Counted from the first letter of the stretch, positions 1 through 5,564 are shown. The stretch is 5,727 nucleotides of DNA from JANNFX01 sp040080075 (GCA_040080075.1 JBEBJD010000008.1:1-5727), one strand, 5' to 3'. Made by a program: numbers and translations. The notes: generated by a model from the sequence alone, not told the origin.

Positions 1-291
1 TTGGGGACTCTCGCCGTGTTCCAAGTCATTGCCGAGGCGCATGGTCGTGGTGCCACCTCCAGGCAGCGAATGACTGAGAGCCAGTGCGCTGCCAGCGTAC
101 CAATGCCACACCTCGGCTGCATCAACACGATGCCACCGCGAAACGACGCCTTGAGGTAGCAGGAAGTAGATGGCAGTTGAGGCTGCCCTGGCACCGCCCG
201 GTCCACTATCGCGAAATGTCTCGCGGAAATATCCGCCTTCCGGATGGGGCTTCAAATCCAGTTTGGCAATGACTTCAGCGGCGGACAGCAT
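1..291 (-). CDS. Cupin superfamily protein, DUF985 (cupin_5) type, 3' part missing
   Basis: Reading the minus strand from an ATG at 291 gives 97 uninterrupted codons running off the window edge, so the C-terminal third or so is missing (family members are usually about 140-170 residues). The N-terminus shows the family signature HPEGGYFRETFR (residues 16-27), then a β-strand with AIYFLLP (40-46), and the motif WHRVDAAEVWHWYAG (53-67), whose histidines and glutamate lie where cupins line their small-molecule or metal pocket. The fragment ends in LGNDLEHGESPQ, also typical of the family. The start lies 6 bp after the gloB stop, so the two are probably one transcript. The biochemical role of DUF985 proteins is poorly defined; they are small cytosolic β-barrel proteins, and no function is assigned here. 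Identity is based on recalled family motifs, not a search. Confidence 0.9.
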   Translation of the reverse strand, partial: MLSAAEVIAKLDLKPHPEGGYFRETFRDSGPGGARAASTAIYFLLPQGVVSRWHRVDAAEVWHWYAGSALALSHSLPGGGTTTMRLGNDLEHGESPQ

Positions 292-297
292 GAATGT

Positions 298-1068
298 TCA
301 CGCGCGGTTCTTGCGCTCACGCATTTCGCCAAACACCCGCCAATCGGCGGCGGCACGCATGTTGAGCTTGTTGCGGATAGCCGCGATGTGCGGGCGTAGA
401 AACACATTTGTCTCCAATTCGAGATCAATGCGCGTGGGCAGTGACGGTAGGCCCTCAGCCCTCAGGGCCGTCACGTCATGGGCCCGCTGCCGCAATGCCA
501 CGTTATCGGGTTCAATTGTCAACCCGAATTGAGCATTTGCCAATGTGTATTCGTGACCACAGTAAACTTGGGTATCGCGTGGAAGGGCGGCAATTTTTTG
601 CAGCGAAGTCCACATCATTTCGTGGCTGCCTTCCAATACCCTCCCACACCCCATCGCGAAAAGAGTGTCGCCGGCAAACGCGGCTGATGCTTCGGGAATC
701 CAATAGCTGACGTGCCCCAGCGTGTGCCCAGGAGTTTCAAGGACACGCACCCGGAACGAGCCGAACTCAATTGCATCCCCCTCACCTGTCGCTTGGTCAA
801 TACCCGGAATCCGTGCGGCTTCCTCGCGCGGCCCGATGACGATGCAGCCTGTCTCCTGTTTCAATACCAGATTGCCGCCGGTATGATCCGCGTGATGATG
901 AGTCGTCAGAATATGGCTAAGCCGCCAGCCCTTTGAAGCCAATGCCTGCTGCACGGTCGCCGCGCACGGTGCATCAATGGCCGCCGTAAGTCCGCTTTCG
1001 GACTCATGGATCAGAACGCCGTAGTTGTCTTTGAGACAGGGAAATTGATGTATCGAAAGGTGGGGCAT
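298..1068 (-). CDS. gloB: Hydroxyacylglutathione hydrolase (glyoxalase II)
   Basis: This is a cytosolic metallo-β-lactamase-fold thioesterase that hydrolyses S-D-lactoylglutathione to D-lactate and glutathione, the second step of methylglyoxal detoxification. With the ATG at 1068 the protein is 256 residues, the usual GloB length, and begins MPHLSIHQFPCLKDNYG, matching the family's typical N-terminus. Metal ligands are visible: HHHADH at 57-62, His115 in ETPGHT, Asp134 in FAGDTLF, and His172 in CGHEYT. The glutathione-binding segments CGRVLEG (141-147) and CGHEYT (170-175) and the C-terminal helical domain with NVFLRP are present, so the gene looks intact. The open frame continues upstream to a GTG at 1158, but the extra 30 residues are not family-like and reach the edge of a palindromic repeat, so the internal ATG is preferred despite a weak Shine-Dalgarno. 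The cupin gene follows after 6 bp. Confidence 0.96.
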   Translation of the reverse strand: MPHLSIHQFPCLKDNYGVLIHESESGLTAAIDAPCAATVQQALASKGWRLSHILTTHHHADHTGGNLVLKQETGCIVIGPREEAARIPGIDQATGEGDAIEFGSFRVRVLETPGHTLGHVSYWIPEASAAFAGDTLFAMGCGRVLEGSHEMMWTSLQKIAALPRDTQVYCGHEYTLANAQFGLTIEPDNVALRQRAHDVTALRAEGLPSLPTRIDLELETNVFLRPHIAAIRNKLNMRAAADWRVFGEMRERKNRA

Positions 1069-1122
1069 CGTAACTCGGATGGAATTGCCGGAAAGGGGGC
1101 CGCTTCTCAACCGCCCTCCACC

Positions 1123-1151
1123 AGCGTAGCGGGCGCACCTTGCCAATTCAA
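1123..1151 (-). promoter_or_regulatory. Candidate promoter for gloB-cupin
   Basis: On the minus strand, TTGAAT (1151 to 1146) is followed after exactly 17 nt by TACGCT (1128 to 1123). The -35 box matches 4 of 6 consensus positions and the -10 only 3 of 6. Transcription would start near 1116, about 48 nt before the gloB ATG. The site ends 6 bp from the palindromic repeat at 1158. Matches this short occur by chance, so the call is tentative. Confidence 0.27.
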
Positions 1152-1157
1152 CCGGCA

Positions 1158-1233
1158 CTAGTGTCCTGTCTTCGAAATGCTTTCAGTTTTGCCGCACCCT
1201 CGTAAAGGCATTCCGGAGACTGACGGACACTAG
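1158..1233. repeat. 76-bp imperfect palindrome, MITE-like element (copy 1)
   Basis: The element starts CTAGTGTCC (1158-1166) and ends with its exact reverse complement GGACACTAG (1225-1233). Further inward, about 17 bases of the left arm (to 1183) match the right arm (from 1204) at about 14 positions, allowing a 3-nt insertion and a 1-nt insertion in the right arm; a loop of about 20 nt remains (1184-1203). It has no coding capacity. Both ends are CTAG, so the repeat body is flanked by TA on each side. That resembles IS630/Tc1-mariner-type elements, which favour CTAG targets and duplicate TA; the assignment is an inference. It lies between the divergent gloB and methyltransferase-like genes, outside both. 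Confidence 0.7.
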
Positions 1234-1245
1234 AAAACCTATGGT

Positions 1246-1321
1246 CTCGTGTGGTGTCTAGCAGTTGCCTTGTCTATCCAAGCGGCGAAGGCTTGAAGGC
1301 AATTGCGAGACACCACACTAG
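1246..1321. repeat. 76-bp near-perfect palindrome, MITE-like element (copy 2)
   Basis: The arms 1250-1271 and 1296-1317 are complementary at 20 of 22 positions; extending to 1246 and 1321 gives 23 of 26. An apical stem CAAGC/GCTTG (1279-1283 with 1291-1295, 7-nt loop) caps it, so almost the whole element can fold as one hairpin. The right end is CTAG; the left is CTCG, one base off. Length equals copy 1 exactly, and both share the terminal CTAGTGT pattern, GTCT after the terminus, TGC-TT in the left arm and AAGGCA plus GAGAC in the right arm. A TTG at 1303 inside the right arm opens the downstream reading frame but is not a credible gene start. Confidence 0.75.
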
Positions 1322-1404
1322 GGCAAAAGCGGTGTAAGACAGTCTGGAGTGCGCCCACACGCCGCTTGGACTTCACCAAACGGGAAGTGCGTATACAGCG
1401 AGTT

Positions 1405-2166
1405 ATGAAACAAGCCGCAATGCAACACGACGCAGCAGATTTGCGTGATTTCTACAAGAGCCCGCTCGGCCTTGTGGTGCGCCGTGCACTGCATAACGCC
1501 ATCGCGGCACATTGGCAGGGACGCCAAGCCGGCACCATGCTGGGTCTTGGCTTTGCCACGCCATTTTTGGGGCGCTATCGCCGGGATGTGACCCGTTTGG
1601 GCGCCCTGATGCCGGCGGCCCAAGGAGCACTTGTCTGGCCAACCGATGGCCCGGTGCGTTCGGTTCTCGTTGAGGAGCACCAGTTACCCATTCCCGACAA
1701 TAGTGTCGACAGGTTGCTGGCGGTGCATTGCCTCGAAATGTCTGAACGCGTGCAGCCGCTGTTGCGAGAGATGTGGCGCGTGCTGGCGCCTGAAGGCCGC
1801 TTGCTATTGATTGTGCCCAACCGGGGCAGCGTGTGGACGCGCCGTGACACCACGCCCTTTGGCCAGGGGCGCCCCTACAGCCGGTCGCAATTGGAAAGCC
1901 TGCTCGTGCAATCGTTGTTCACGCCCACGACGTGGAGTGGGGCGCTTTATTTTCCACCCTTCGACCGCGAGATGTTCCGCCGCGCGGCGCCGGCCTTCGA
2001 GCGCGCTGGCAAACGCCTGTCAGGGGCATTTGCGGGAGTGACATTGGTCGAGGCAAAAAAAGAAATCATGGCGCCGACCGGGCTCGTGCGCGCCAGTCCG
2101 CGAGTGTTGCGCGACTTGGTAACCGTAAGGCGCGAAGGCCGCTTCACGCACCAGAAGGATCGCTAG
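1405..2166 (+). CDS. Class I SAM-dependent methyltransferase-like protein, substrate unknown
   Basis: The protein is 253 residues from the ATG at 1405; an ATG at 1420 is also possible. An open frame continues upstream to a TTG at 1303, but that stretch enters a palindromic repeat and its product looks non-coding in character, so it is excluded. The segment RDFYKSPLG (14-22) followed by an Arg-rich helix is typical of a methyltransferase-11-like group often found beside gloB in alphaproteobacteria (recalled, not searched). TMLGLGFATPFL (44-55) occupies the place of SAM-binding motif I but lacks the usual acidic residue and strict GxGxG. LPIPDNSVDRLLAVHCLE (94-111) resembles motif IV, and LLREMWRVLAPEGRLLLIVPNR (119-140) is the classical post-motif helix-strand. 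No signal peptide or membrane segment is seen, so it is probably cytosolic. It diverges from gloB and converges on metW with 6 bp between stops. The substrate cannot be inferred; it could be a degenerate, non-catalytic member. Confidence 0.85.
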   Translation: MKQAAMQHDAADLRDFYKSPLGLVVRRALHNAIAAHWQGRQAGTMLGLGFATPFLGRYRRDVTRLGALMPAAQGALVWPTDGPVRSVLVEEHQLPIPDNSVDRLLAVHCLEMSERVQPLLREMWRVLAPEGRLLLIVPNRGSVWTRRDTTPFGQGRPYSRSQLESLLVQSLFTPTTWSGALYFPPFDREMFRRAAPAFERAGKRLSGAFAGVTLVEAKKEIMAPTGLVRASPRVLRDLVTVRREGRFTHQKDR

Positions 2167-2172
2167 CGCGAC

Positions 2173-2808
2173 TTAGCGCTTAAGCGTCAACTTGAACACG
2201 GCCTTCTCGCCGAGCAGATTCTGTGCCGACAGAGAATTTTTGATCGGCAGCCGCTTGCCCCAGCTATTGAAGGCTACCGCCTCTTCCACCTCCGCGTCGA
2301 CGAGCTTCACCAAGTCGACAAAATCCTTGATGGTGCACAAATGCGCGTCCACGCTGTTGTACCAGGTTTCGGGCAGGTTCGGCGTCACCGGCATGCGGCC
2401 CGTCATCATGAATTGGGTGCGGATGCGCCAGTGGCCGAAGTTGGGAAACGACACGATGGCATGGCGGCCAATGCGCAAAAGGTTTTCCAGCACGGCCTTT
2501 GGAAAGCGCGTCGCCTGGATCGTGAGCGACAAAATGGCGTAATCGAATGCCTTGTCGGGATAATCGGGCAGATCGCGATCTGCATCGCCCTGAATTACCG
2601 AAAGCCCTCGCGTCACGCACGCCTTAACGCGCTCGGGCGACAGCTCGACGCCGCGCCCATCGACGGCTTTTTCATCGCGCAGCAATTGCAGGAGCGCGCC
2701 ATCGCCACAACCGACATCCAGCACGCGAGAGCCAGGCTCGACCATTTCGGCGATGAGCCGGTGATCGGCGCGTACCAGACTGAGCGGAGTCAATGTGTTG
2801 TCACTCAT
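2173..2808 (-). CDS. metW: MetW, methyltransferase-fold partner of homoserine O-acyltransferase
   Basis: The product of 211 residues, the usual MetW size, has a class I SAM-binding fold. Motif I is LDVGCGDG (30-37), the motif II region is GVELS (53-57), QGDAD is at 73-77, and the family marker SFPNFGHWRIR is at 120-130, followed by ETWYN (147-151) and HLCT (156-159). MetW is needed together with MetX for full homoserine acylation activity in several proteobacteria; whether it methylates anything is not settled. Its ATG overlaps the metX stop as ATGA (4 nt), which argues for translational coupling and balanced production. It therefore lies under the same SAM-responsive leader as metX. The stop codon is 6 bp from the convergent methyltransferase-like gene, and I see no intrinsic terminator in that gap. 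A 10-bp palindrome, CGCTTAAGCG (2177-2186), falls within its last codons. Confidence 0.96.
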   Translation of the reverse strand: MSDNTLTPLSLVRADHRLIAEMVEPGSRVLDVGCGDGALLQLLRDEKAVDGRGVELSPERVKACVTRGLSVIQGDADRDLPDYPDKAFDYAILSLTIQATRFPKAVLENLLRIGRHAIVSFPNFGHWRIRTQFMMTGRMPVTPNLPETWYNSVDAHLCTIKDFVDLVKLVDAEVEEAVAFNSWGKRLPIKNSLSAQNLLGEKAVFKLTLKR

Positions 2809-4079
2809 GCGGGAACCTCGCGCGCTGGCTTAATTCCGCGCTTGGCAGCGGCCGCATTCAAGAAGCCCCGCACCGTAGACAGAAACTCGGCTTCGTCCAA
2901 CAGAAAGGCATCGTGGCCCTTGTCGCTGTCCAGTTCAACAAACGAGACGTTGGCAGCTACCGCATTGAGAGCCTTCACAATCGACCGGCTATCGCGAGTC
3001 GGATAGAGCCAGTCGCTGGTGAAAGAAATGACGCAGAATTGGGCTTTTGTGCCTTGGAAGGCATTGGCCAGTTTGCCTCCGTATTCGGCTTCGAGATCGA
3101 AATAGTCCATGGCACGCGTGATGTAGAGATAGCTGTTGGCATCGAAGCGATCGACGAAGGTCGATCCCTGATGGCGCAGATAACTCTCGATCTGGAAATC
3201 GGCATCAAATGAGAACGAACGCGCGTTGCGATCCTGCAATCCGCGGCCGAATTTATCCTGCAATGCCTTTTCAGACAGATAGGTGATGTGCGCTGCCATG
3301 CGCGCCACAGCCAGCCCGCGCGCAGGACGCGTGCCAAACGCCATATAATTGCCCCCATGCCAGTCGGGATCGGCCATCACGGCTTGGCGGCCGACTTCAT
3401 GGAACGCGATATTTTGCGCTGTGTGCCAGGGCGCTGTTGCTATCGGCATGGCCGTTGCAAAGCGATCCTTGTGACGAGCCGCCCATTCCAGAACTTGCAT
3501 ACCCCCCATCGAGCCGCCAATGACCGAAAATAACTGCCCGATGCCGAGGTGATCGATCAGGCGCGCTTGCGCATTGACCATGTCGCGAATGGTAATGACG
3601 GGAAAATTCACGCCATAGCACTGACCCGTTTTCGGATTGATAGAGGCTGGGCCTGTCGAGCCCATACAGCCGCCCAGGATGTTTGCGCAGATGACGAAGT
3701 ACCGCGTTGTATCAACCGGTTTGCCGGGGCCGACGAGCGTGCTCCACCAGCCCTCTTTGCCGGTAACTGGGTGGATGCTCGCCACATGCTGGTCGCCCGT
3801 AAGAGCATGGCAGATCAGGATTGCATTCGATCTTTCCGCATTGAGTTCCCCATAGGTTTGATAGGCGATCGTGAATGGCGCCAGATCTTGCTGGCAGTCG
3901 AGGCGCAGCGGCGCGTCTGTCCCGAACTCGACCGAACGGCTTGACGGATTGAGGGCTTCGATGTCGGACGAGGAACTGCCCGGGCCCGCGCGAGCCTCAT
4001 CGCGGCCACCATTCTGCCCGGCAATGGGCAGGAGTGAACCAATGCCATCCGTATTTTTTGTGTGGTCAGAGACCGGCAT
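2805..4079 (-). CDS. metX: Homoserine O-acetyltransferase (α/β-hydrolase, MetX family)
   Basis: This cytosolic enzyme transfers an acyl group, usually acetyl from acetyl-CoA, to the hydroxyl of L-homoserine, the first committed step of methionine synthesis. The 424-residue product shows HALTGDQH (91-98), NILGGCMGSTGP (133-144, including the oxyanion region), the nucleophile elbow GGSMGG with Ser190 (188-193), the acid Asp356 in SDWLYP and His389 in GHD, so the catalytic triad is complete. The core begins near residue 49 (SVEFG); the first ~48 residues form a Ser/Gly-rich extension longer than in most homologues. The ATG at 4079 is nevertheless supported by GGGGAG 8 nt upstream, and there is no internal Met before residue 139. 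Some MetX-family enzymes use succinyl-CoA; family membership alone does not settle the acyl donor. It is followed by metW with a 4-nt overlap and preceded by a SAM-II riboswitch. Confidence 0.96.
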   Translation of the reverse strand: MPVSDHTKNTDGIGSLLPIAGQNGGRDEARAGPGSSSSDIEALNPSSRSVEFGTDAPLRLDCQQDLAPFTIAYQTYGELNAERSNAILICHALTGDQHVASIHPVTGKEGWWSTLVGPGKPVDTTRYFVICANILGGCMGSTGPASINPKTGQCYGVNFPVITIRDMVNAQARLIDHLGIGQLFSVIGGSMGGMQVLEWAARHKDRFATAMPIATAPWHTAQNIAFHEVGRQAVMADPDWHGGNYMAFGTRPARGLAVARMAAHITYLSEKALQDKFGRGLQDRNARSFSFDADFQIESYLRHQGSTFVDRFDANSYLYITRAMDYFDLEAEYGGKLANAFQGTKAQFCVISFTSDWLYPTRDSRSIVKALNAVAANVSFVELDSDKGHDAFLLDEAEFLSTVRGFLNAAAAKRGIKPAREVPA

Positions 4080-4087
4080 GCCGCGCG

Positions 4088-4093
4088 CTCCCC
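4088..4093 (-). promoter_or_regulatory. Shine-Dalgarno sequence of metX
   Basis: GGGGAG on the minus strand (4093 to 4088) is separated by 8 nt from the ATG at 4079. It decides the metX start in favour of the long N-terminus and lies 3 nt after the base of a hairpin (4097-4119) in the leader RNA. Confidence 0.6.
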
Positions 4094-4096
4094 AAA

Positions 4097-4119
4097 GGTC
4101 TACCCGTCATGGGTAGGCC
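4097..4119 (-). promoter_or_regulatory. Hairpin just upstream of the metX ribosome binding site
   Basis: CTACCC and GGGTAG (4100-4105 and 4111-4116) form a perfect 6-bp stem with a 5-nt loop. Two further G-C pairs lie beyond an A·C mismatch in the metX mRNA. The structure ends 3 nt before the GGGGAG ribosome binding site, so it could influence ribosome access or be part of the riboswitch expression platform. It is not followed by a T-run, so it is not a terminator. Confidence 0.4.
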
Positions 4120-4127
4120 CGGACACG

Positions 4128-4179
4128 AAAAAACCCAGCCGGTTCTCCCGCTTCATAGCCGGGCTCAACCGTAAACCGG
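4128..4179 (-). terminator. Possible intrinsic terminator / expression platform in the metX leader
   Basis: In the metX sense direction, CCGGTT (4179 to 4174) can pair with AACCGG (4144 to 4139), enclosing an inner hairpin with arms CCCGGCT and AGCGGG around an ATGA loop. The outer stem is followed by CTGGG and then six T residues (4133 to 4128). An alternative 3' pairing places AGCCCGG (4165 to 4159, one bulged C) with CCGGCT (4142 to 4137), only 3 nt before the T-run. Either would be an imperfect but plausible rho-independent terminator between the riboswitch and metX, allowing premature termination when SAM is bound. The stems are not continuous, so control at the level of translation is equally possible. 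Confidence 0.4.
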
Positions 4180-4187
4180 GTGCGCGC

Positions 4188-4246
4188 GGCCTGTTTAGCG
4201 AGTTGTTTAACGTGGCTGCAAGCCGGCCGGCCAAATCACCACGAGT
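4188..4246 (-). ncRNA. SAM-II riboswitch controlling metXW
   Basis: On the minus strand, CGTGG (4243 to 4239) pairs with CCACG (4215 to 4211) to form P1. Inside the loop are the conserved TGATTTGG (4238 to 4231), CCGGCCGGCT (4230 to 4221) and TGCAG (4220 to 4216). The 3' tail TTAAACAACTCGCTAAACAG (4210 to 4191) contains the typical GCTAAA element and then GGCC, which can engage the loop in the H-type pseudoknot of this class; I did not derive the full pseudoknot pairing. Order, spacing and conserved bases fit the SAM-II (metA motif) riboswitch of alphaproteobacterial methionine genes. It lies about 110 nt upstream of metX and reads in the same direction. The expected effect is lower metX and metW expression when S-adenosylmethionine is abundant. 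Confidence 0.9.
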
Positions 4247-4257
4247 CTCAATTTAAC

Positions 4258-4285
4258 AGTAACGGACACGGCAAGTCAGCGTCAA
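4258..4285 (-). promoter_or_regulatory. Candidate promoter for metXW
   Basis: TTGACG (4285 to 4280) on the minus strand is a good -35 box. The best-placed -10 is GTTACT (4263 to 4258) after 16 nt, matching only three consensus positions; GTTAAA further on would be too far. Transcription would then start near 4251, a few bases before the riboswitch at 4246, which is the position expected for a leader that begins with the aptamer. The weak -10 keeps confidence low. Confidence 0.33.
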
Positions 4286-4322
4286 GGCCGGGTTGCGGCC
4301 AGGCGCCACCAAGAAGCGCCTG
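4286..4322. repeat. Two adjacent small inverted repeats in the metX-hisC spacer
   Basis: GGCCG (4286-4290) and CGGCC (4296-4300) flank a 5-nt centre. Sharing one base with this, CAGGCGC (4300-4306) and GCGCCTG (4316-4322) form a perfect 7-bp inverted repeat around 9 nt. The pair lies directly behind the candidate metX -35 box and upstream of hisC. It could be an operator for either gene, or two chance GC-rich palindromes. There is no T-run, so a terminator is unlikely. The rest of the spacer to 4458 shows only a palindrome GAAGCGGCGCTTC (4415-4427) and no convincing hisC promoter or gene. Confidence 0.4.
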
Positions 4323-4458
4323 ATCCTTCCACTTAACACATTGGCCCTCCGCGCCATTTTCGGGCCTTTCACTGGGCTGCGGCCTCGTCTATCACTGGCC
4401 CGGCTCCGCATTATGAAGCGGCGCTTCAAAAAGCTGACTGGAAAGACGCTCCGACCTC

Positions 4459-5562
4459 ATGGCACCACTCAGACCAACCCCCAAACCCGGAATTCTGGGC
4501 ATCGACATTTATGTGCCGGGCGAGAGCAGCGTTCCAGGCGGGCGCAAACCCATCAAGCTATCGTCGAACGAGACGCCTCTGGGTCCGAGCCCTAAGGCCA
4601 TTGCGGCCTATAACGCTGCCGCGCAAGACCTCGAACGCTATCCCGATGGGCAGGCCACGGCCCTGCGCATAGCCATCGGCACGCGCTATGGCCTCGATCC
4701 CGCACGCATCGTTTGCGGTTCCGGCTCGGATGAATTGTTGAGCATGGTCGCGCACGCCTTTTTAGGTCCGGGCGACGAAGGCCTTTACACCGAGCACGGA
4801 TTTCTCGTCTACCGCATCGCCATTCTCACCAATGGCGCGACCCCTGTGATAGCGCCTGAGACCAATTTGACCACCGACGTCGATGCTGTCCTCGCCAAGG
4901 TGACGGCGCGCACAAAAGTCGTGTTCCTAGCCAACCCGAACAACCCGACCGGCACCTATATTCCCCATGCCGAAGTCCGCCGCTTGCGGGACGCCTTGCC
5001 AGGCAACGTGGTACTGGTACTCGACGGCGCCTACGCCGAATATGTCACTCACTCCGACTATGAGGCCGGCATAGAACTTGTTGACACCACCGGCAACACG
5101 GTCATGACGCGCACGTTTTCAAAAATTTTCGGCCTGGCGTCGTTGCGCATCGGCTGGGCTTACTGCCCGCAGGAAATAGCGGACGTGCTGAACCGCATTC
5201 GCGGGCCGTTTAATCTGTCGTCGCCCTCGATTGCGGCTGGCGCGGCTGCCATGACAGACAGCGCCCACATCGATGCCGCTGTCGCCCATAACGGCAAGTG
5301 GCTTGCGTGGCTCACGGGAGAGATTGAAAAACTAGGATACCGTGTCACGCCGAGCGTCGCCAATTTCGTGCTCATGCATTTGCCAAAGGATGCGGCGCGT
5401 GGCGCGGCCGCGTGCAATGAGTTCCTGAAGTCGCGCGGCATTATTGTGCGCATGGTCGCCGGCTACGGTCTGCCGGACTGCCTGCGCATCACCATCGGCA
5501 GTGAATCTGACAACCACGCGGTGATCGCGGCGCTGAGCGAGTTTGCAGGAAGGAGCGCGTGA
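4459..5562 (+). CDS. hisC: Histidinol-phosphate / aromatic aminotransferase (PLP fold type I)
   Basis: This cytosolic aminotransferase interconverts imidazole-acetol phosphate and histidinol phosphate with glutamate; relatives next to prephenate dehydrogenase genes often also act on aromatic keto acids. The 367-residue product is full length. It shows KLSSNETPLGPSPKA (33-47), RYPDGQATALR (60-70, cofactor-contacting Tyr61), the PLP site NPNNPTG (159-165), LDGAYAEY (188-195, Asp189 and Tyr192), the Schiff-base Lys222 in TFSKIFGLASLRIGW, and Arg343 in CLRITIG, which binds the substrate carboxylate. The ATG at 4459 gives the expected N-terminus; GGAAAG at 4440-4445 is a rather distant Shine-Dalgarno (13 nt). 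It diverges from metX and is followed by a dehydrogenase gene after 2 nt, evidently one operon. Location away from other his genes suggests it may be a second, aromatic-type copy, but sequence alone does not decide between these roles. Confidence 0.95.
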   Translation: MAPLRPTPKPGILGIDIYVPGESSVPGGRKPIKLSSNETPLGPSPKAIAAYNAAAQDLERYPDGQATALRIAIGTRYGLDPARIVCGSGSDELLSMVAHAFLGPGDEGLYTEHGFLVYRIAILTNGATPVIAPETNLTTDVDAVLAKVTARTKVVFLANPNNPTGTYIPHAEVRRLRDALPGNVVLVLDGAYAEYVTHSDYEAGIELVDTTGNTVMTRTFSKIFGLASLRIGWAYCPQEIADVLNRIRGPFNLSSPSIAAGAAAMTDSAHIDAAVAHNGKWLAWLTGEIEKLGYRVTPSVANFVLMHLPKDAARGAAACNEFLKSRGIIVRMVAGYGLPDCLRITIGSESDNHAVIAALSEFAGRSA

Positions 5563-5564
5563 GC

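Noticed and set aside
298..532. Plus-strand open frames opposite gloB and the cupin gene (170-532, 408-710 and others)
   Set aside because: They are antisense shadows of genes with complete catalytic motifs.
1069..1158. gloB extension to a GTG at 1158
   Set aside because: The extra 30 residues are not like GloB, whose N-terminus normally starts close to the MPHLSIHQFPCLKDNYG position.
1366..1397. TTGGAC with TATACA as promoter of the methyltransferase-like gene
   Set aside because: Spacing is 20 nt and the start point would fall almost on the ATG; too poor to annotate.
1303..1404. N-terminal extension of the methyltransferase-like protein from a TTG at 1303
   Set aside because: The TTG lies inside the palindromic repeat arm, and the 34 added residues look non-coding; ATG at 1405 gives a family-like N-terminus.
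2341..3006. 221-codon plus-strand open frame opposite metW and metX
   Set aside because: It is a frame shadow of two well-supported minus-strand genes in GC-rich DNA and shows no domain.
3549..3944. 131-codon plus-strand open frame opposite metX
   Set aside because: It lies wholly within the conserved MetX catalytic region on the other strand; no recognisable protein.
4066..4110. 14-codon upstream open frame (minus, ATG at 4110) overlapping the metX start
   Set aside because: The ATG is in the loop of the 4097-4119 hairpin with no ribosome binding site, and the peptide carries no Met/Cys codon run suggestive of attenuation; likely chance.
4368..4394. TTCACT with TCTATC as a hisC promoter
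   Set aside because: Spacing of 15 nt and weak matches at both boxes; no better than background.
4293..4595. 100-codon plus-strand open frame spanning the hisC start
   Set aside because: It overlaps hisC by more than 130 bp in another frame, its product is Arg/Thr-rich and non-family-like, and the only internal ATG (4413) lacks a ribosome site. A chorismate mutase gene, sometimes expected here, is not present.
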